In this document: positions 1 through 6,531 of the stretch, piece by piece | Numbering within the stretch: the first letter of the stretch is position 1 | Layout of the letters: every line of letters begins with the position of its first letter | Source of the DNA: Sulfolobaceae archaeon | Lineage (GTDB): Archaea > Thermoproteota > Thermoprotei_A > Sulfolobales > Sulfolobaceae | Reading direction: 5' to 3' | Length of the DNA stretch: 12,306 nt | Assembly: GCA_028277025.1 (NCBI GenBank) | Contig: JAPYVG010000046.1 | Location: 1 to 12,306, forward strand | Translations under genes and position numbers: made by a program | The notes under the pieces: generated by a model | Database searches by the model: none | What the model saw: only the letters and a program-made list of their open reading frames with translations | Told to the model about the DNA's origin: nothing

Positions 1-971
1 TGCGGTAAGGAAGTCACAACAATACTCTGTGAACCCGTGACGTTAGGCAAAGTAACTATGGTAGAATACGTTACGTTCGGCCTAACGTCTGTTATCGTGT
101 AACTGGAGTTAAGAATTGAAATTACTACAGTATTATTTATGCTAATAGTCTTTAACTCAAAACTAAGAGTTAACTTCTCTCCCTTAAATCCTCGTGTTTG
201 ATTAAGGCTTGCTTGGATTTCCGGCTGATAATAGTTTAGAAACACTTTCGCAGTAGATAATGAACCGTTATAGACGTTTGTAGGTAAAAAATAAGCGGTA
301 ACCTCTATCTCCCTAACGTAAATTCGAGGTAAGGTCAAGTTTAACTCGAAACTACCTGTACTATTTGTTATTACGGAGTATTGTTTGTTTAAAAGAGTTA
401 TATAAACTGTGTGAAAAGGTAGCGGTGTTCCGTTATAAGTGAGCAACTTCCCCGTAATAGTAATATTACCTCCAGGAACTGTGGAGTTGGTGACACTTAG
501 TTTGATCTCAGTCTTTATAAGTTTACTTTCTTGTTGTAATATTCCTACGGATATCTTATTTAAAAGGGAATAAAGTGGGGTAAGCGTCACATTAAGCGAG
601 TAAAATTCTACCAAATTTTTCAATTGACTTAAACTTTCATTAATCTTTAACAAATAGTATTCCTTTAAGCCAAGAGAAGTAGAATTTAATAGAGATTGAA
701 GGTAGAATATCAAGGCTGATAAATTCGAATTTAGCTCCGAGTATTGGCTCGGTGCCTTAGATACCATCTTTAAAGCCAAAGTGAAGTTCTCTACTGATAT
801 ATTATTTATCACGTACTGGTAGTAAGTTGAGACTATTTGGTTAATCTGCCTTACAAATACCTTAGGTAAGTGAATTTCCTTAACTGCAACGGGCTGCTGG
901 TAAACAGCAATCGCGGCTAACGACAGAATAATCAAAAGCATTGATAAACTAAGTAAATCATCTTTTCTCAC
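1..971 (-). CDS. Sequon-rich surface protein with N-terminal membrane anchor and Ig-like region (partial, runs off left edge)
   Basis: The frame is open for 323 codons from a GTG at 971 to the window edge, with no stop. The GTG shares bases with the TGA of the preceding gene (GTGA), so it is the natural coupled start; no clear Shine-Dalgarno site is visible, and an in-frame ATG lies 10 codons later. Residues 1-4 are charged (RKDD), followed by a hydrophobic anchor at about 5-24. A helical, leucine-rich region follows (about 30-150). From about 160 on there are beta-strand-rich stretches of the kind seen in Ig-like or carboxypeptidase-regulatory-like domains (for example PGGNITITGKL, then an NSTGSFELNLTLP segment). 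I count 17 N-x-S/T sequons in 323 residues, which points to an outward-facing, heavily glycosylated protein. It is the last visible gene of the eight-gene operon. The C-terminus and any catalytic domain lie outside the window, so function is unknown; a transglutaminase-like or purely structural protein are both possible. Confidence 0.8.
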   Translation of the reverse strand, partial: MRKDDLLSLSMLLIILSLAAIAVYQQPVAVKEIHLPKVFVRQINQIVSTYYQYVINNISVENFTLALKMVSKAPSQYSELNSNLSALIFYLQSLLNSTSLGLKEYYLLKINESLSQLKNLVEFYSLNVTLTPLYSLLNKISVGILQQESKLIKTEIKLSVTNSTVPGGNITITGKLLTYNGTPLPFHTVYITLLNKQYSVITNSTGSFELNLTLPRIYVREIEVTAYFLPTNVYNGSLSTAKVFLNYYQPEIQASLNQTRGFKGEKLTLSFELKTISINNTVVISILNSSYTITDVRPNVTYSTIVTLPNVTGSQSIVVTSLP

Positions 972-1216
972 GGTTGTAAGAGATTGTGAGCAGGTATATA
1001 AGAGATGGTGATCAACACAATTATTAATATCGCTCCAACTATTAAACCATATAGAATATAATTAGATTTAAATGTAGGTCTATAAACCGCGTAAAGCACT
1101 AAAAATATAAAGATATAAGTCATGAAATAAGCGTCTATAGGCTGATTGTATAGGGAAATTACCACTGTAGACAAAGCAAAAGCTATGGCCAAATACAATG
1201 GAAATAGCTTACTCAA
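968..1216 (-). CDS. Small three-helix membrane protein, unknown function
   Basis: This gene encodes 82 residues. The start is TTG (1216-1214), overlapping the TGA of the upstream gene (TTGA), with a good Shine-Dalgarno site GAGGTG at 1227-1222 and a 5-base spacer, so the TTG start is well supported. Three hydrophobic segments can be seen, at about 4-23, 30-46 and 51-74, joined by very short loops; nothing soluble of any size is present. The stop TGA overlaps the GTG start of the next gene, so translation of the three last visible genes of the operon is probably coupled. I do not recognise the family. From its position between an anchored soluble-domain protein and a large surface protein, it may be an assembly or scaffold subunit of the same membrane complex; that is inference only. 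Confidence 0.75.
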   Translation of the reverse strand: MSKLFPLYLAIAFALSTVVISLYNQPIDAYFMTYIFIFLVLYAVYRPTFKSNYILYGLIVGAILIIVLITISYIPAHNLLQP

Positions 1217-1857
1217 GGTAACACCTCGATCAACGCAGTGTATCTCTTGTCGTCACCCCTCTCTTCCTTAACAAAGCAAGGTTTCCCTTCCTTCAAGGCT
1301 ATAATCGATGCGACGATACTCGATACGCAGCTTCCCATCACTAACTTAACCCTACCGGGAGTATACACCTTACTGCCCTTTACCTCCAGCGCGTAAACGT
1401 TACCGTTCTTAACGACCTTAACGTCTTCAGCCAAACCCCTCTCAATCACGTATTCACTTATTAGCGAGTCTAAACTCTTGTTTAAGTCTTTAATAACGTA
1501 AATGGGAGGGTGAAGGATTAAAACCGATGAGCCGTCTTGAGTCGTTATTATCCCCTGAGGTTCCGGAAACGATAACTTGCCGTTCAGAGCGACGTAAACG
1601 TTTACCTTATTACCGTTAGGGAAATAATATCCTTTTTGGGAAACGTCTAAGTCCTCAAGTAAGAGTTCCAAATTAGCTAAACCGCCTTCAATAATCCTAG
1701 AGATATCCCCCTCATCTCTAACAGAGATCAAAGTCAAACCTATTATTACGATCCCTATTCCTAGGGCAGTGAGCGTATCATCTCTTAAAATGAAATAGGA
1801 AGATAGAGAGAGTAACGACCCGAAAATACCTAAAGATATTCCTAATTCACTTCTCAA
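1213..1857 (-). CDS. Membrane-anchored protein with two N-terminal helices and a soluble domain (DUF7982-like layout)
   Basis: This gene encodes 214 residues. The start is TTG (1857-1855), 11 bases overlapping the end of the preceding gene, preceded by AGGTGG at 1869-1864 with a 6-base spacer. Two transmembrane helices (about 6-24 and 29-46) form a hairpin, followed by a soluble domain (about 47-214) that should be cytoplasmic if the N-terminus is inside. The soluble part contains LANLELLLEDL, a YYFPNGNKVNVYVAL strand pair and, near the C-terminus, two cysteines (C177 in VMGSCVSS and C194 in GKPCF). The layout of a two-helix hairpin followed by a PNG-like strand region resembles archaeal proteins annotated DUF7982; I recall this only from layout and cannot confirm it by search. 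No catalytic motif is evident. Gene order places it beside the winged-helix DUF1616 protein. Confidence 0.75.
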   Translation of the reverse strand: MRSELGISLGIFGSLLSLSSYFILRDDTLTALGIGIVIIGLTLISVRDEGDISRIIEGGLANLELLLEDLDVSQKGYYFPNGNKVNVYVALNGKLSFPEPQGIITTQDGSSVLILHPPIYVIKDLNKSLDSLISEYVIERGLAEDVKVVKNGNVYALEVKGSKVYTPGRVKLVMGSCVSSIVASIIALKEGKPCFVKEERGDDKRYTALIEVLP

Positions 1858-2425
1858 CCTTTTCCACCTGCTTTAACAATCTATAGTTAGAATACTTTCT
1901 GAACAACGCTCCTAGGGAAAAAGCTAAGGTAAGTAAAGTAAGAGAAATTAAAGAAGTGTTAACGAAGATTCCGGGGCCGTAGTTAAGGAATAAACCCACA
2001 ATCGGATCTAGCGCTAGGGAAAGTCCTATCCCCATCGCTAACCTACCCAACTGCGATAAGTCTTCCTTCTTCGGGTAAACGAGCTCAGTCAAAGTCGCGC
2101 CGGGCAAATACATCACGAAGATTATCCCGAAAAAGTAACGTAAAGGTAGGATGTTAAGATAGACGGAAATTATAGTTCCGAAGATTATCACTAAGACTAA
2201 GAAGAACCAAATAGAATGATAAAGTAAAAAGTTTAGAAAACCCTCATTAGGATCTACGAGCCTTATTTCGCCGTCCTCAACCATTTTATAAATTACCTTG
2301 GCGATCTCGTAGTCCTTAACGTTCAATTCCTTACTCACCCTCTCCACGATCTCGCCTAAGGTCAAACCCCTGTATTTCATTACAGCACTCCTTATTCTGT
2401 CACGTTCAAGATCAGCTGTAACCAT
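1847..2425 (-). CDS. DUF1616 membrane half with N-terminal winged-helix domain
   Basis: This gene encodes 192 residues. An N-terminal winged-helix-like region (about 5-58) shows helix RDRIRSAVMKYRG, helix LTLGEIVERVSKEL, recognition-type helix VKDYEIAKVIYKMVEDG and wing EIRLVDP. Four membrane helices follow, at about 72-92, 97-115, 126-150 and 156-175, with the segment PLRYFFGIIFVMYLPGATL followed by LVYPKKEDLSQLGRLAMGIGLSLAL; the order 'LPG-A-T, then YPKK, then R-A-GLS' is characteristic of DUF1616. The extracytoplasmic domain that usually follows in this family is missing and is encoded by the upstream neighbour. Start choice: ATG 2425 has GGAGGTG at 2443-2437 (11-base spacer) and keeps the first helix of the winged-helix domain. 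ATG 2380, with AGGAG at 2392-2388 and a 7-base spacer, is a real alternative but would cut that helix. The gene overlaps its upstream neighbour by 34 bases. A role as membrane-tethered regulator is possible but unproven. Confidence 0.8.
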   Translation of the reverse strand: MVTADLERDRIRSAVMKYRGLTLGEIVERVSKELNVKDYEIAKVIYKMVEDGEIRLVDPNEGFLNFLLYHSIWFFLVLVIIFGTIISVYLNILPLRYFFGIIFVMYLPGATLTELVYPKKEDLSQLGRLAMGIGLSLALDPIVGLFLNYGPGIFVNTSLISLTLLTLAFSLGALFRKYSNYRLLKQVEKVEK

Positions 2426-2859
2426 TCCCCGGAATACACCTCCGAGCCGTTGTAATAATACAGTACGAAAAACACCTTGCCGTTAACGACCGGGTAAGGG
2501 ATTTTAATGACTACCGGCAAAGTAACGTTCTCGTTATTCCCTACTATAACTTGATAAACGTTCAACACCGGCAAGTTATAGCCAGGGTAGGTTGAGTTAA
2601 GGACAGTAGTATAGTTACCCAACTTTTCATAAATTATGTAATACATAGCCTTACCTTCATGATTGTAAATGAAGAGGTAAAGGGTTACGGACTGGTTAAC
2701 TACTAGATGGCTGGGGTAATTCCCTATTTTACCGTTAGTTCCCAGGAGACCTATCGCAGTGTAATCATAACCTGGGTTGAAGAAGGCTAACGTTACAGCA
2801 ACTACTGCAGTAACTACGATTATGGCCATTATGACTCCCAGCACTTCGTCCTCTATCAT
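2392..2859 (-). CDS. DUF1616 extracytoplasmic half with its own N-terminal membrane anchor
   Basis: This gene encodes 155 residues. A single membrane helix (about 6-27) is followed by a beta-rich outer domain. GLLGTNGKIGNYP (37-49) and the IYNHEGKAMYYII segment (about 64-76, NHEG at 66-69) match the signature of the DUF1616 outer domain, which in the family reads roughly 'F-T-E-F-Y-x-L-G-P-x-G-K-A-x-x-Y-P' and later 'N-H-E'. Six N-x-S/T sequons (N55, N82, N88, N111, N137, N152) agree with an outside location. The start ATG overlaps the preceding stop (ATGA) and has GGTGG at 2868-2864 upstream. The protein therefore corresponds to the last membrane helix plus C-terminal domain of a normal DUF1616 protein, here placed before rather than after the membrane half. 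It most likely pairs with the product of 1847-2425. Confidence 0.82.
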   Translation of the reverse strand: MIEDEVLGVIMAIIVVTAVVAVTLAFFNPGYDYTAIGLLGTNGKIGNYPSHLVVNQSVTLYLFIYNHEGKAMYYIIYEKLGNYTTVLNSTYPGYNLPVLNVYQVIVGNNENVTLPVVIKIPYPVVNGKVFFVLYYYNGSEVYSGEWLQLILNVTE

Positions 2860-3302
2860 TTAACCACCCACCTACTCCTCATCTTTATCCAGGCCTTCCA
2901 CAAGAACCTGGGACCGAAATAATAAGTCAGAAAACCTAAGACTATTAAAGTCGAAATTGTAGAATACTTAACGATTTGGTGTTCGAGGTAAAGCGTGCTT
3001 GCCTCACTCTCGAGTTGCGGTATTGAGGAGTTAACTTGTTGAATTAACGTTTCGGCTTCCATCGGATTCGAGCCGTTCTGCAACAGTTGTAAGGCTTCAT
3101 TAAGCTCTTGAATCTGAGGGTTTACGTTAACTCCCGATTCGCTTATCTTCTCCAGTTGTAAGTAAAGCTCTCGAATTTGAGTAATCAATTGAGAATTAGA
3201 TGTAGCAAAAGATACCGTAGAAACCGTAGAAAAAGCTACGGAGATTAAGAGTAGCGCAAGTATTATAAATTTCACGGCGAGTCTTATTTCATTCCCGTTC
3301 AT
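2856..3302 (-). CDS. Bitopic surface protein with helical coiled-coil ectodomain
   Basis: This gene encodes 148 residues. The N-terminal hydrophobic segment (about 8-28) is either a signal peptide or an anchor. It is followed by an outer region (about 30-110) rich in Q, E and L with a heptad-like pattern (ITQIRELYLQLEKI, then PQIQELNEALQLL), so probably a helical hairpin or coiled coil, with sequons at N76 and N91. A second membrane helix (about 113-130) leads to a short, strongly basic tail (KAWIKMRSRW) that should lie in the cytoplasm. The ATG at 3302 is 5 bases after the stop of the GT-C-like gene. The stop overlaps the start of the DUF1616 outer-domain gene. I do not recognise the family. 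A spacer, stalk or oligomerisation subunit for the surface complex fits the shape. Confidence 0.75.
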   Translation of the reverse strand: MNGNEIRLAVKFIILALLLISVAFSTVSTVSFATSNSQLITQIRELYLQLEKISESGVNVNPQIQELNEALQLLQNGSNPMEAETLIQQVNSSIPQLESEASTLYLEHQIVKYSTISTLIVLGFLTYYFGPRFLWKAWIKMRSRWVVK

Positions 3303-3307
3303 ATATT

Positions 3308-4777
3308 TTATCCCATGTATAACTGCACCGCCCCATCGTTAAATATAAGACTAACGTTGTTCAACTTCGCTTCGTAATTCACCGGCACGGGGTTAGGCAA
3401 ATTCTCGTTATAATCTAGAACGTATCCTTGACTAAGAGAAGGGGTAAGCAAAAAGAGAGTCGGTGGAGGAGCTTTCCCTATCAAGTAATAGTACGCTGAA
3501 AAACGATCAACGGATTGACCGAAATATTGGAATAAGAACTGGAACTTAACGCACGTAGAAACCTCAGCTAAGACGTTATTATGTGAAATAAAACTAGCTG
3601 CAAAGAACTCGGGTTGTGTATATACCTCCGTTGTTCCTCCGGTGTAGGGCAACTTCAGGTCAATTGTTGCGAAAATTGCATAAAAGTTAGAGGCAGTCAG
3701 AATTAATAAAATGAGAGGGATCAATTTCGTTCTTACCGCACCTAAACCGAAAAGCATCGCTAAGGGAATCGATATATAGTCCATTAGTCTGTACGCAATG
3801 TAAAAACTCGAAGAAGTCTTAATTAAAACTGAAAAGAGCAAGAGCACTAGAAGGGATGAAAGGAGTAAGTTAGCGTAAGTTAACTTCTTCTCATTAATGT
3901 AATAAAATCCTACTATGTAAGGTACTGCAAAAGGTAAGAAGTAAAGAGGGAAAACCGGGGCATAGGGAAACTCAACGAATAAGGAGAGTATAACAAGAAC
4001 CACTATCAAGCCTGATATCACATAGCCTTTGACGTTAAACTTCAGCAAGAACATTGTTAAAAAGTAAAATGCTATATACACACCTAAGGCCAGTAGGTAA
4101 ATAGGCCTAATTATTGTTGAAGGGAAGATTATTAATGAGAGGGAAGGGAAGAGTATTAACAAAGGGAAGATTACTAATAGAGGTAAAGAGGCACTTATGA
4201 ATTTCTTCCAGTCCCTGTCATAGAGCGTAAAGAACAGCGCTATAAGAGACAAGAAACCCGTAAAATAGAAATATATTGGAATGAGGGATAAGGAGATAAG
4301 AAACAACAGGAAGTACTCCTTTAACCCGCTCTTTCTTCTCATCATTAACCATATAGCTAACAAGAAGAGCGGTTCACCGTAAACTCCGTTCTTAATTGAA
4401 GCATCTATCAAGGCCTCACCGAGAAATAAGGCTAAAAAAGTAGAAGAAAGGAACGCGACTTTGACCCCGAAATCCCTAACCATTAAGTATACTATTAAAA
4501 CCGAAATGGACCCTACGGCAGGTATTATTAACGGCTCAAAGGATATCGGATAAACGGACGTGACGTCTGAAAATATCGCTGAAAAGAACTCGCTACCTAA
4601 AGTAGGGTGAATTAGGAGTAAGCTCGAAAGCGGAACCTTACCGTTTAATAACATGTTAGATAAGTATAAGTTAACCCAGCTTATTGTAGTGAAAGGCTCA
4701 CGGGTGTATAAGTATGGATAAAGCCTCAGCATTAGGGCTACAAAAGTAGGGATAAACGTAGCCCACTTACCCTTCAC
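3308..4777 (-). CDS. GT-C-like multi-spanning membrane protein, possible glycosyltransferase
   Basis: This gene encodes 489 residues. A first helix (about 6-22) is followed by an outer loop (about 18-50), some ten further hydrophobic segments and a C-terminal extracytoplasmic region of about 100 residues (from about 385). This is the layout of GT-C glycosyltransferases, the fold class of oligosaccharyltransferases and protein mannosyltransferases, which use lipid-linked sugars on the outer face. The opening RLYPYLYTREPFTTISW (about 18-34) resembles the first loop of archaeal GT-C-like proteins, but the acidic residue usually found there appears to be replaced by T-T-I; the nearest acidic residue is E27. 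The start is GTG (4777), overlapping the TAA of the upstream small gene by 11 bases, with only a weak purine-rich GGGGAAG upstream. Being inside the envelope operon, it could glycosylate its partners or be a non-catalytic relative. Confidence 0.75.
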   Translation of the reverse strand: MKGKWATFIPTFVALMLRLYPYLYTREPFTTISWVNLYLSNMLLNGKVPLSSLLLIHPTLGSEFFSAIFSDVTSVYPISFEPLIIPAVGSISVLIVYLMVRDFGVKVAFLSSTFLALFLGEALIDASIKNGVYGEPLFLLAIWLMMRRKSGLKEYFLLFLISLSLIPIYFYFTGFLSLIALFFTLYDRDWKKFISASLPLLVIFPLLILFPSLSLIIFPSTIIRPIYLLALGVYIAFYFLTMFLLKFNVKGYVISGLIVVLVILSLFVEFPYAPVFPLYFLPFAVPYIVGFYYINEKKLTYANLLLSSLLVLLLFSVLIKTSSSFYIAYRLMDYISIPLAMLFGLGAVRTKLIPLILLILTASNFYAIFATIDLKLPYTGGTTEVYTQPEFFAASFISHNNVLAEVSTCVKFQFLFQYFGQSVDRFSAYYYLIGKAPPPTLFLLTPSLSQGYVLDYNENLPNPVPVNYEAKLNNVSLIFNDGAVQLYMG

Positions 4778-5015
4778 TCTTCTTCCCCTTTACGACCTCC
4801 TCAAGTTCTTTCTCTAAATCCTTCAAGTCCTTCGGTTCAGGAGCTTTAACCATTGAATAACCTATCCAACCAACTATGCCGAAAACCACGGTTATTATTG
4901 CGAAAACCGCTATTTTTAAGAAGATTTCACTGTAAGGAGAGAAGAAAAGACCGTAAGCGTAAAGAGCGATCACTAGAAGGGAAAGAGCAATAAGGATTAT
5001 TCCTAAAGTCTTCAT
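4767..5015 (-). CDS. Small two-helix membrane protein, first gene of the operon
   Basis: This gene encodes 82 residues: two membrane helices (about 4-25 and 31-54) and a charged, probably cytoplasmic tail (VKAPEPKDLKDLEKELEEVV) likely to be helical. The second helix contains GIVGWIGYSMV followed by a proline-containing linker; I have the impression that small archaeal membrane proteins with a 'GW-x-GY, then proline-rich, then E/K helix' pattern are common, but I know no name or function. ATG 5015 lies about 26 bases from the centre of a TATA box, indicating a leaderless transcript and making this the first gene of the operon. The acidic-basic tail could dock a cytoplasmic partner. Its stop overlaps the GTG start of the GT-C-like gene. 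Confidence 0.75.
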   Translation of the reverse strand: MKTLGIILIALSLLVIALYAYGLFFSPYSEIFLKIAVFAIITVVFGIVGWIGYSMVKAPEPKDLKDLEKELEEVVKGKKSEG

Positions 5016-5037
5016 AGGAAAACGCTGTACAAGGGGG

Positions 5038-5048
5038 TTATAAATATT
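5038..5048 (-). promoter_or_regulatory. TATA box of the eight-gene operon
   Basis: The minus strand reads AATATTTATAA, centred about 26-28 bases before ATG 5015. This spacing fits a crenarchaeal promoter whose transcript begins at or very near the start codon. No other equally good TATA box was seen inside the operon. Confidence 0.6.
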
Positions 5049-5145
5049 GGATGCAATGACTGCTCTGTCTTACCTTCTCTTTACTTGTAGAATCGCCAAG
5101 GGACGTGAACTCTATGCCGAGAGCATGACCAACTTCTATGAATCT
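5038..5145 (-). pseudogene. Possible C-terminal scrap of a transposase-associated (TnpB/OrfB-like) gene
   Basis: On the minus strand a 35-codon open frame runs from just after a stop (TAG at 5148-5146) to TAA at 5040-5038. It contains IEVGHALGIEFTSLGDSTSK. The peptide reads like the glycine- and charge-rich tail seen at the end of some IS605-type OrfB/TnpB proteins in Sulfolobales, but this is memory of style rather than a verified match. There is no start codon, no catalytic part and no visible terminal repeat. If real, it is a remnant that has been partly reused, since its end overlaps the operon promoter. The frame could also be chance. Confidence 0.2.
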
Positions 5146-5164
5146 CTATATTGATAGGAGACAA

Positions 5165-5203
5165 ATTATTATCCAAAATAATCTAAGAATTAAAAAATAT
5201 TTC
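5165..5203 (-). terminator. Candidate terminator of the GT4 gene (T-rich tract plus hairpin)
   Basis: About 105-145 bases past the GT4 stop, the minus strand has a T-rich run (ATATTTTTTAATTCTT) followed by an AT-rich hairpin with a 6-base stem and 6-base loop (5165-5182). T-rich runs are the usual archaeal termination signal. The hairpin may be incidental. No gene is visible in 5149-5309. Confidence 0.3.
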
Positions 5204-5309
5204 ATTCGTATACGCTAGGGGGATCTCGTTTTGCTATTATGTAGTAAAGACGTAAGAACCGAAACTTAATCCTTAACGCTTCAAATAGAGAATAAAGGAC
5301 CTACTTTAG

Positions 5310-6353
5310 CTACTTTTCAAAATTACTATCTTCTAAGGTCTTCTTATATACATCCTCATACATACTCGCAACCGTTTCCCAAGGCAAAACGTCCTCCGGT
5401 ATTTCCCTAACCTTAAAGTCCTTAGCTTTCGGCAAAATGTTAGCTAGAGCCTTATAATCGCCGGGCTTAAACAGGAAACCGTTAACCCCCTCTTTAACCC
5501 TGTACTTCAAAGCACCTACGGAAGAGGCGATGACCGGTTTCCTCCTGGCCCAAGCTTCAGAAGCTACTATAGAGAAAGCCTCAACGTAATCCGAAAGGCT
5601 CGGAACGACTACACAGCACGATGAGTCTATTAAAGCGATCTTACTCAGTTCGTCAAGAGAACCGGCATAAACGATATTCGCGCCTTCAACTTTATCTCCA
5701 CTACCAACTATTACGCCCTTAAAATTAGACAATTGCAGAGCCTTGATGAAGACCTCGACGCCCTTCAACTTGTGAATCCTACCCACGTAAAGCGCGAACT
5801 CACCCTCTTCTAAGTTAAAACGTCTCAACACCTCTTGTCTAAAATCCTCACTTAAAGGCTTAAAATATATGTCGTCTAACCCGTCAGGAATTAGGAAAGG
5901 GTTTGCATCAAACTTCTCTAGAGTTACTTTGTCGCCCAAGTTCTTCACCGTTACTGCGTTAGCCAACTTCAACCCCTTCTTTATCATGTAGTCCTCGTAA
6001 ATAGAACCAGCCAGTCTGTAAAATAAATTAGGATGAGAGCGCAAAGTCTTTACGGATAGAAAACTCACTACTTTTTTACCTTTGAGCATGGAGGATACTG
6101 AAATATTAAAGTAGCTCAAAGAGGAAAGCGCGTGAACTACATCGAAATCTCCATAAACCTTATCTAGAGGTATTTGAATTTCCGGGTTGAGTTTAAGGAC
6201 TTTAACTCGCCTGACGTTCATACCTTGACAGGCTGAGGTAGAGAAGAGCGTTACTTCGTGCCCCCTTTTAGTTAAGTAACGGTAAAGCCTTTGAGAAACG
6301 ATCTCCATACCACCGTAAACGCAAACGCTATGATGGACTAACGCTATTCTCAT
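5310..6353 (-). CDS. GT4 family glycosyltransferase (glycogen-synthase-like GT-B fold)
   Basis: This gene encodes 347 residues, normal length for a retaining GT4 enzyme that transfers a nucleotide-activated sugar on the cytoplasmic face of the membrane. The N-terminal half starts MRIALVHHSVCVYGGMEIV, where GG-x-E at 14-17 is the usual acceptor-domain loop. The C-terminal donor domain has YVGRIHKLKG (189-198, R192 and K197 placed for phosphate binding) and the E-x7-E pair E258/E266 in VEAFSIVASEAWARRKPVIAS, followed by EGVNGFLFKPGD. All key residues are present, so it should be active. ATG 6353 is preceded by a TTAAAT element about 27 bases upstream. The gene is monocistronic in appearance: the next minus-strand gene upstream ends 178 bases away. 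Donor and acceptor cannot be told from the sequence. Confidence 0.92.
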   Translation of the reverse strand: MRIALVHHSVCVYGGMEIVSQRLYRYLTKRGHEVTLFSTSACQGMNVRRVKVLKLNPEIQIPLDKVYGDFDVVHALSSLSYFNISVSSMLKGKKVVSFLSVKTLRSHPNLFYRLAGSIYEDYMIKKGLKLANAVTVKNLGDKVTLEKFDANPFLIPDGLDDIYFKPLSEDFRQEVLRRFNLEEGEFALYVGRIHKLKGVEVFIKALQLSNFKGVIVGSGDKVEGANIVYAGSLDELSKIALIDSSCCVVVPSLSDYVEAFSIVASEAWARRKPVIASSVGALKYRVKEGVNGFLFKPGDYKALANILPKAKDFKVREIPEDVLPWETVASMYEDVYKKTLEDSNFEK

Positions 6354-6375
6354 CGATCATAAAAAGCGGGGAAAC

Positions 6376-6388
6376 GAATTTAATCTTT
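6376..6388 (-). promoter_or_regulatory. TATA-like element of the GT4 gene
   Basis: The minus strand reads AAAGATTAAATTC, centred about 28 bases before ATG 6353, consistent with a leaderless transcript. It is weaker than the TATA box of the flippase gene. Confidence 0.4.
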
Positions 6389-6449
6389 CCTAAGAATATA
6401 CCACTATCATAAATACTCCTCGAAATACTAATTTATTACACTCATAGTT

Positions 6450-6518
6450 TTAGATATATATCTGAAATTCGCACGCATGGAAAAGGTACGATACTAGTGG
6501 TAAGAAGCAGCTAGACAT
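6450..6518 (-). other. Possible 22-codon micro-ORF with strong Shine-Dalgarno context
   Basis: Directly after the stop of the GT-C-like gene the minus strand reads TGAGGTGAAGGAGGGGATG. GGTGA sits 8 bases before an ATG (6518-6516) and a second GGAGG sits closer. The frame encodes MSSCFLPLVSYLFHACEFQI plus two residues and stops at TAA 6452-6450. It is cysteine-containing and hydrophobic. Such a strong ribosome site without a longer gene is unusual, but a frame this short can occur by chance. Confidence 0.2.
6453..6464. repeat. Perfect 12-base palindrome AGATATATATCT
   Basis: This self-complementary AT-rich site lies about 100 bases upstream of the GT4 start. It could be a regulator site or TATA-like sequence; its low complexity makes chance occurrence plausible. 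Confidence 0.3.
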
Positions 6519-6531
6519 CCCCTCCTTCACC

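Noticed and set aside
2338..2380. ATG 2380 as the start of the winged-helix DUF1616 protein
   Set aside because: AGGAG at a good distance makes it possible, but this start would remove most of the first helix of the winged-helix domain; ATG 2425 also has a GGAGGTG site and keeps the domain complete. Kept only as an alternative.
5165..5182. AT-rich hairpin as an insertion-sequence end
   Set aside because: The stem is six bases of simple A/T sequence, there is no matching copy elsewhere in the window and no target duplication was seen; a terminator element is the simpler reading.
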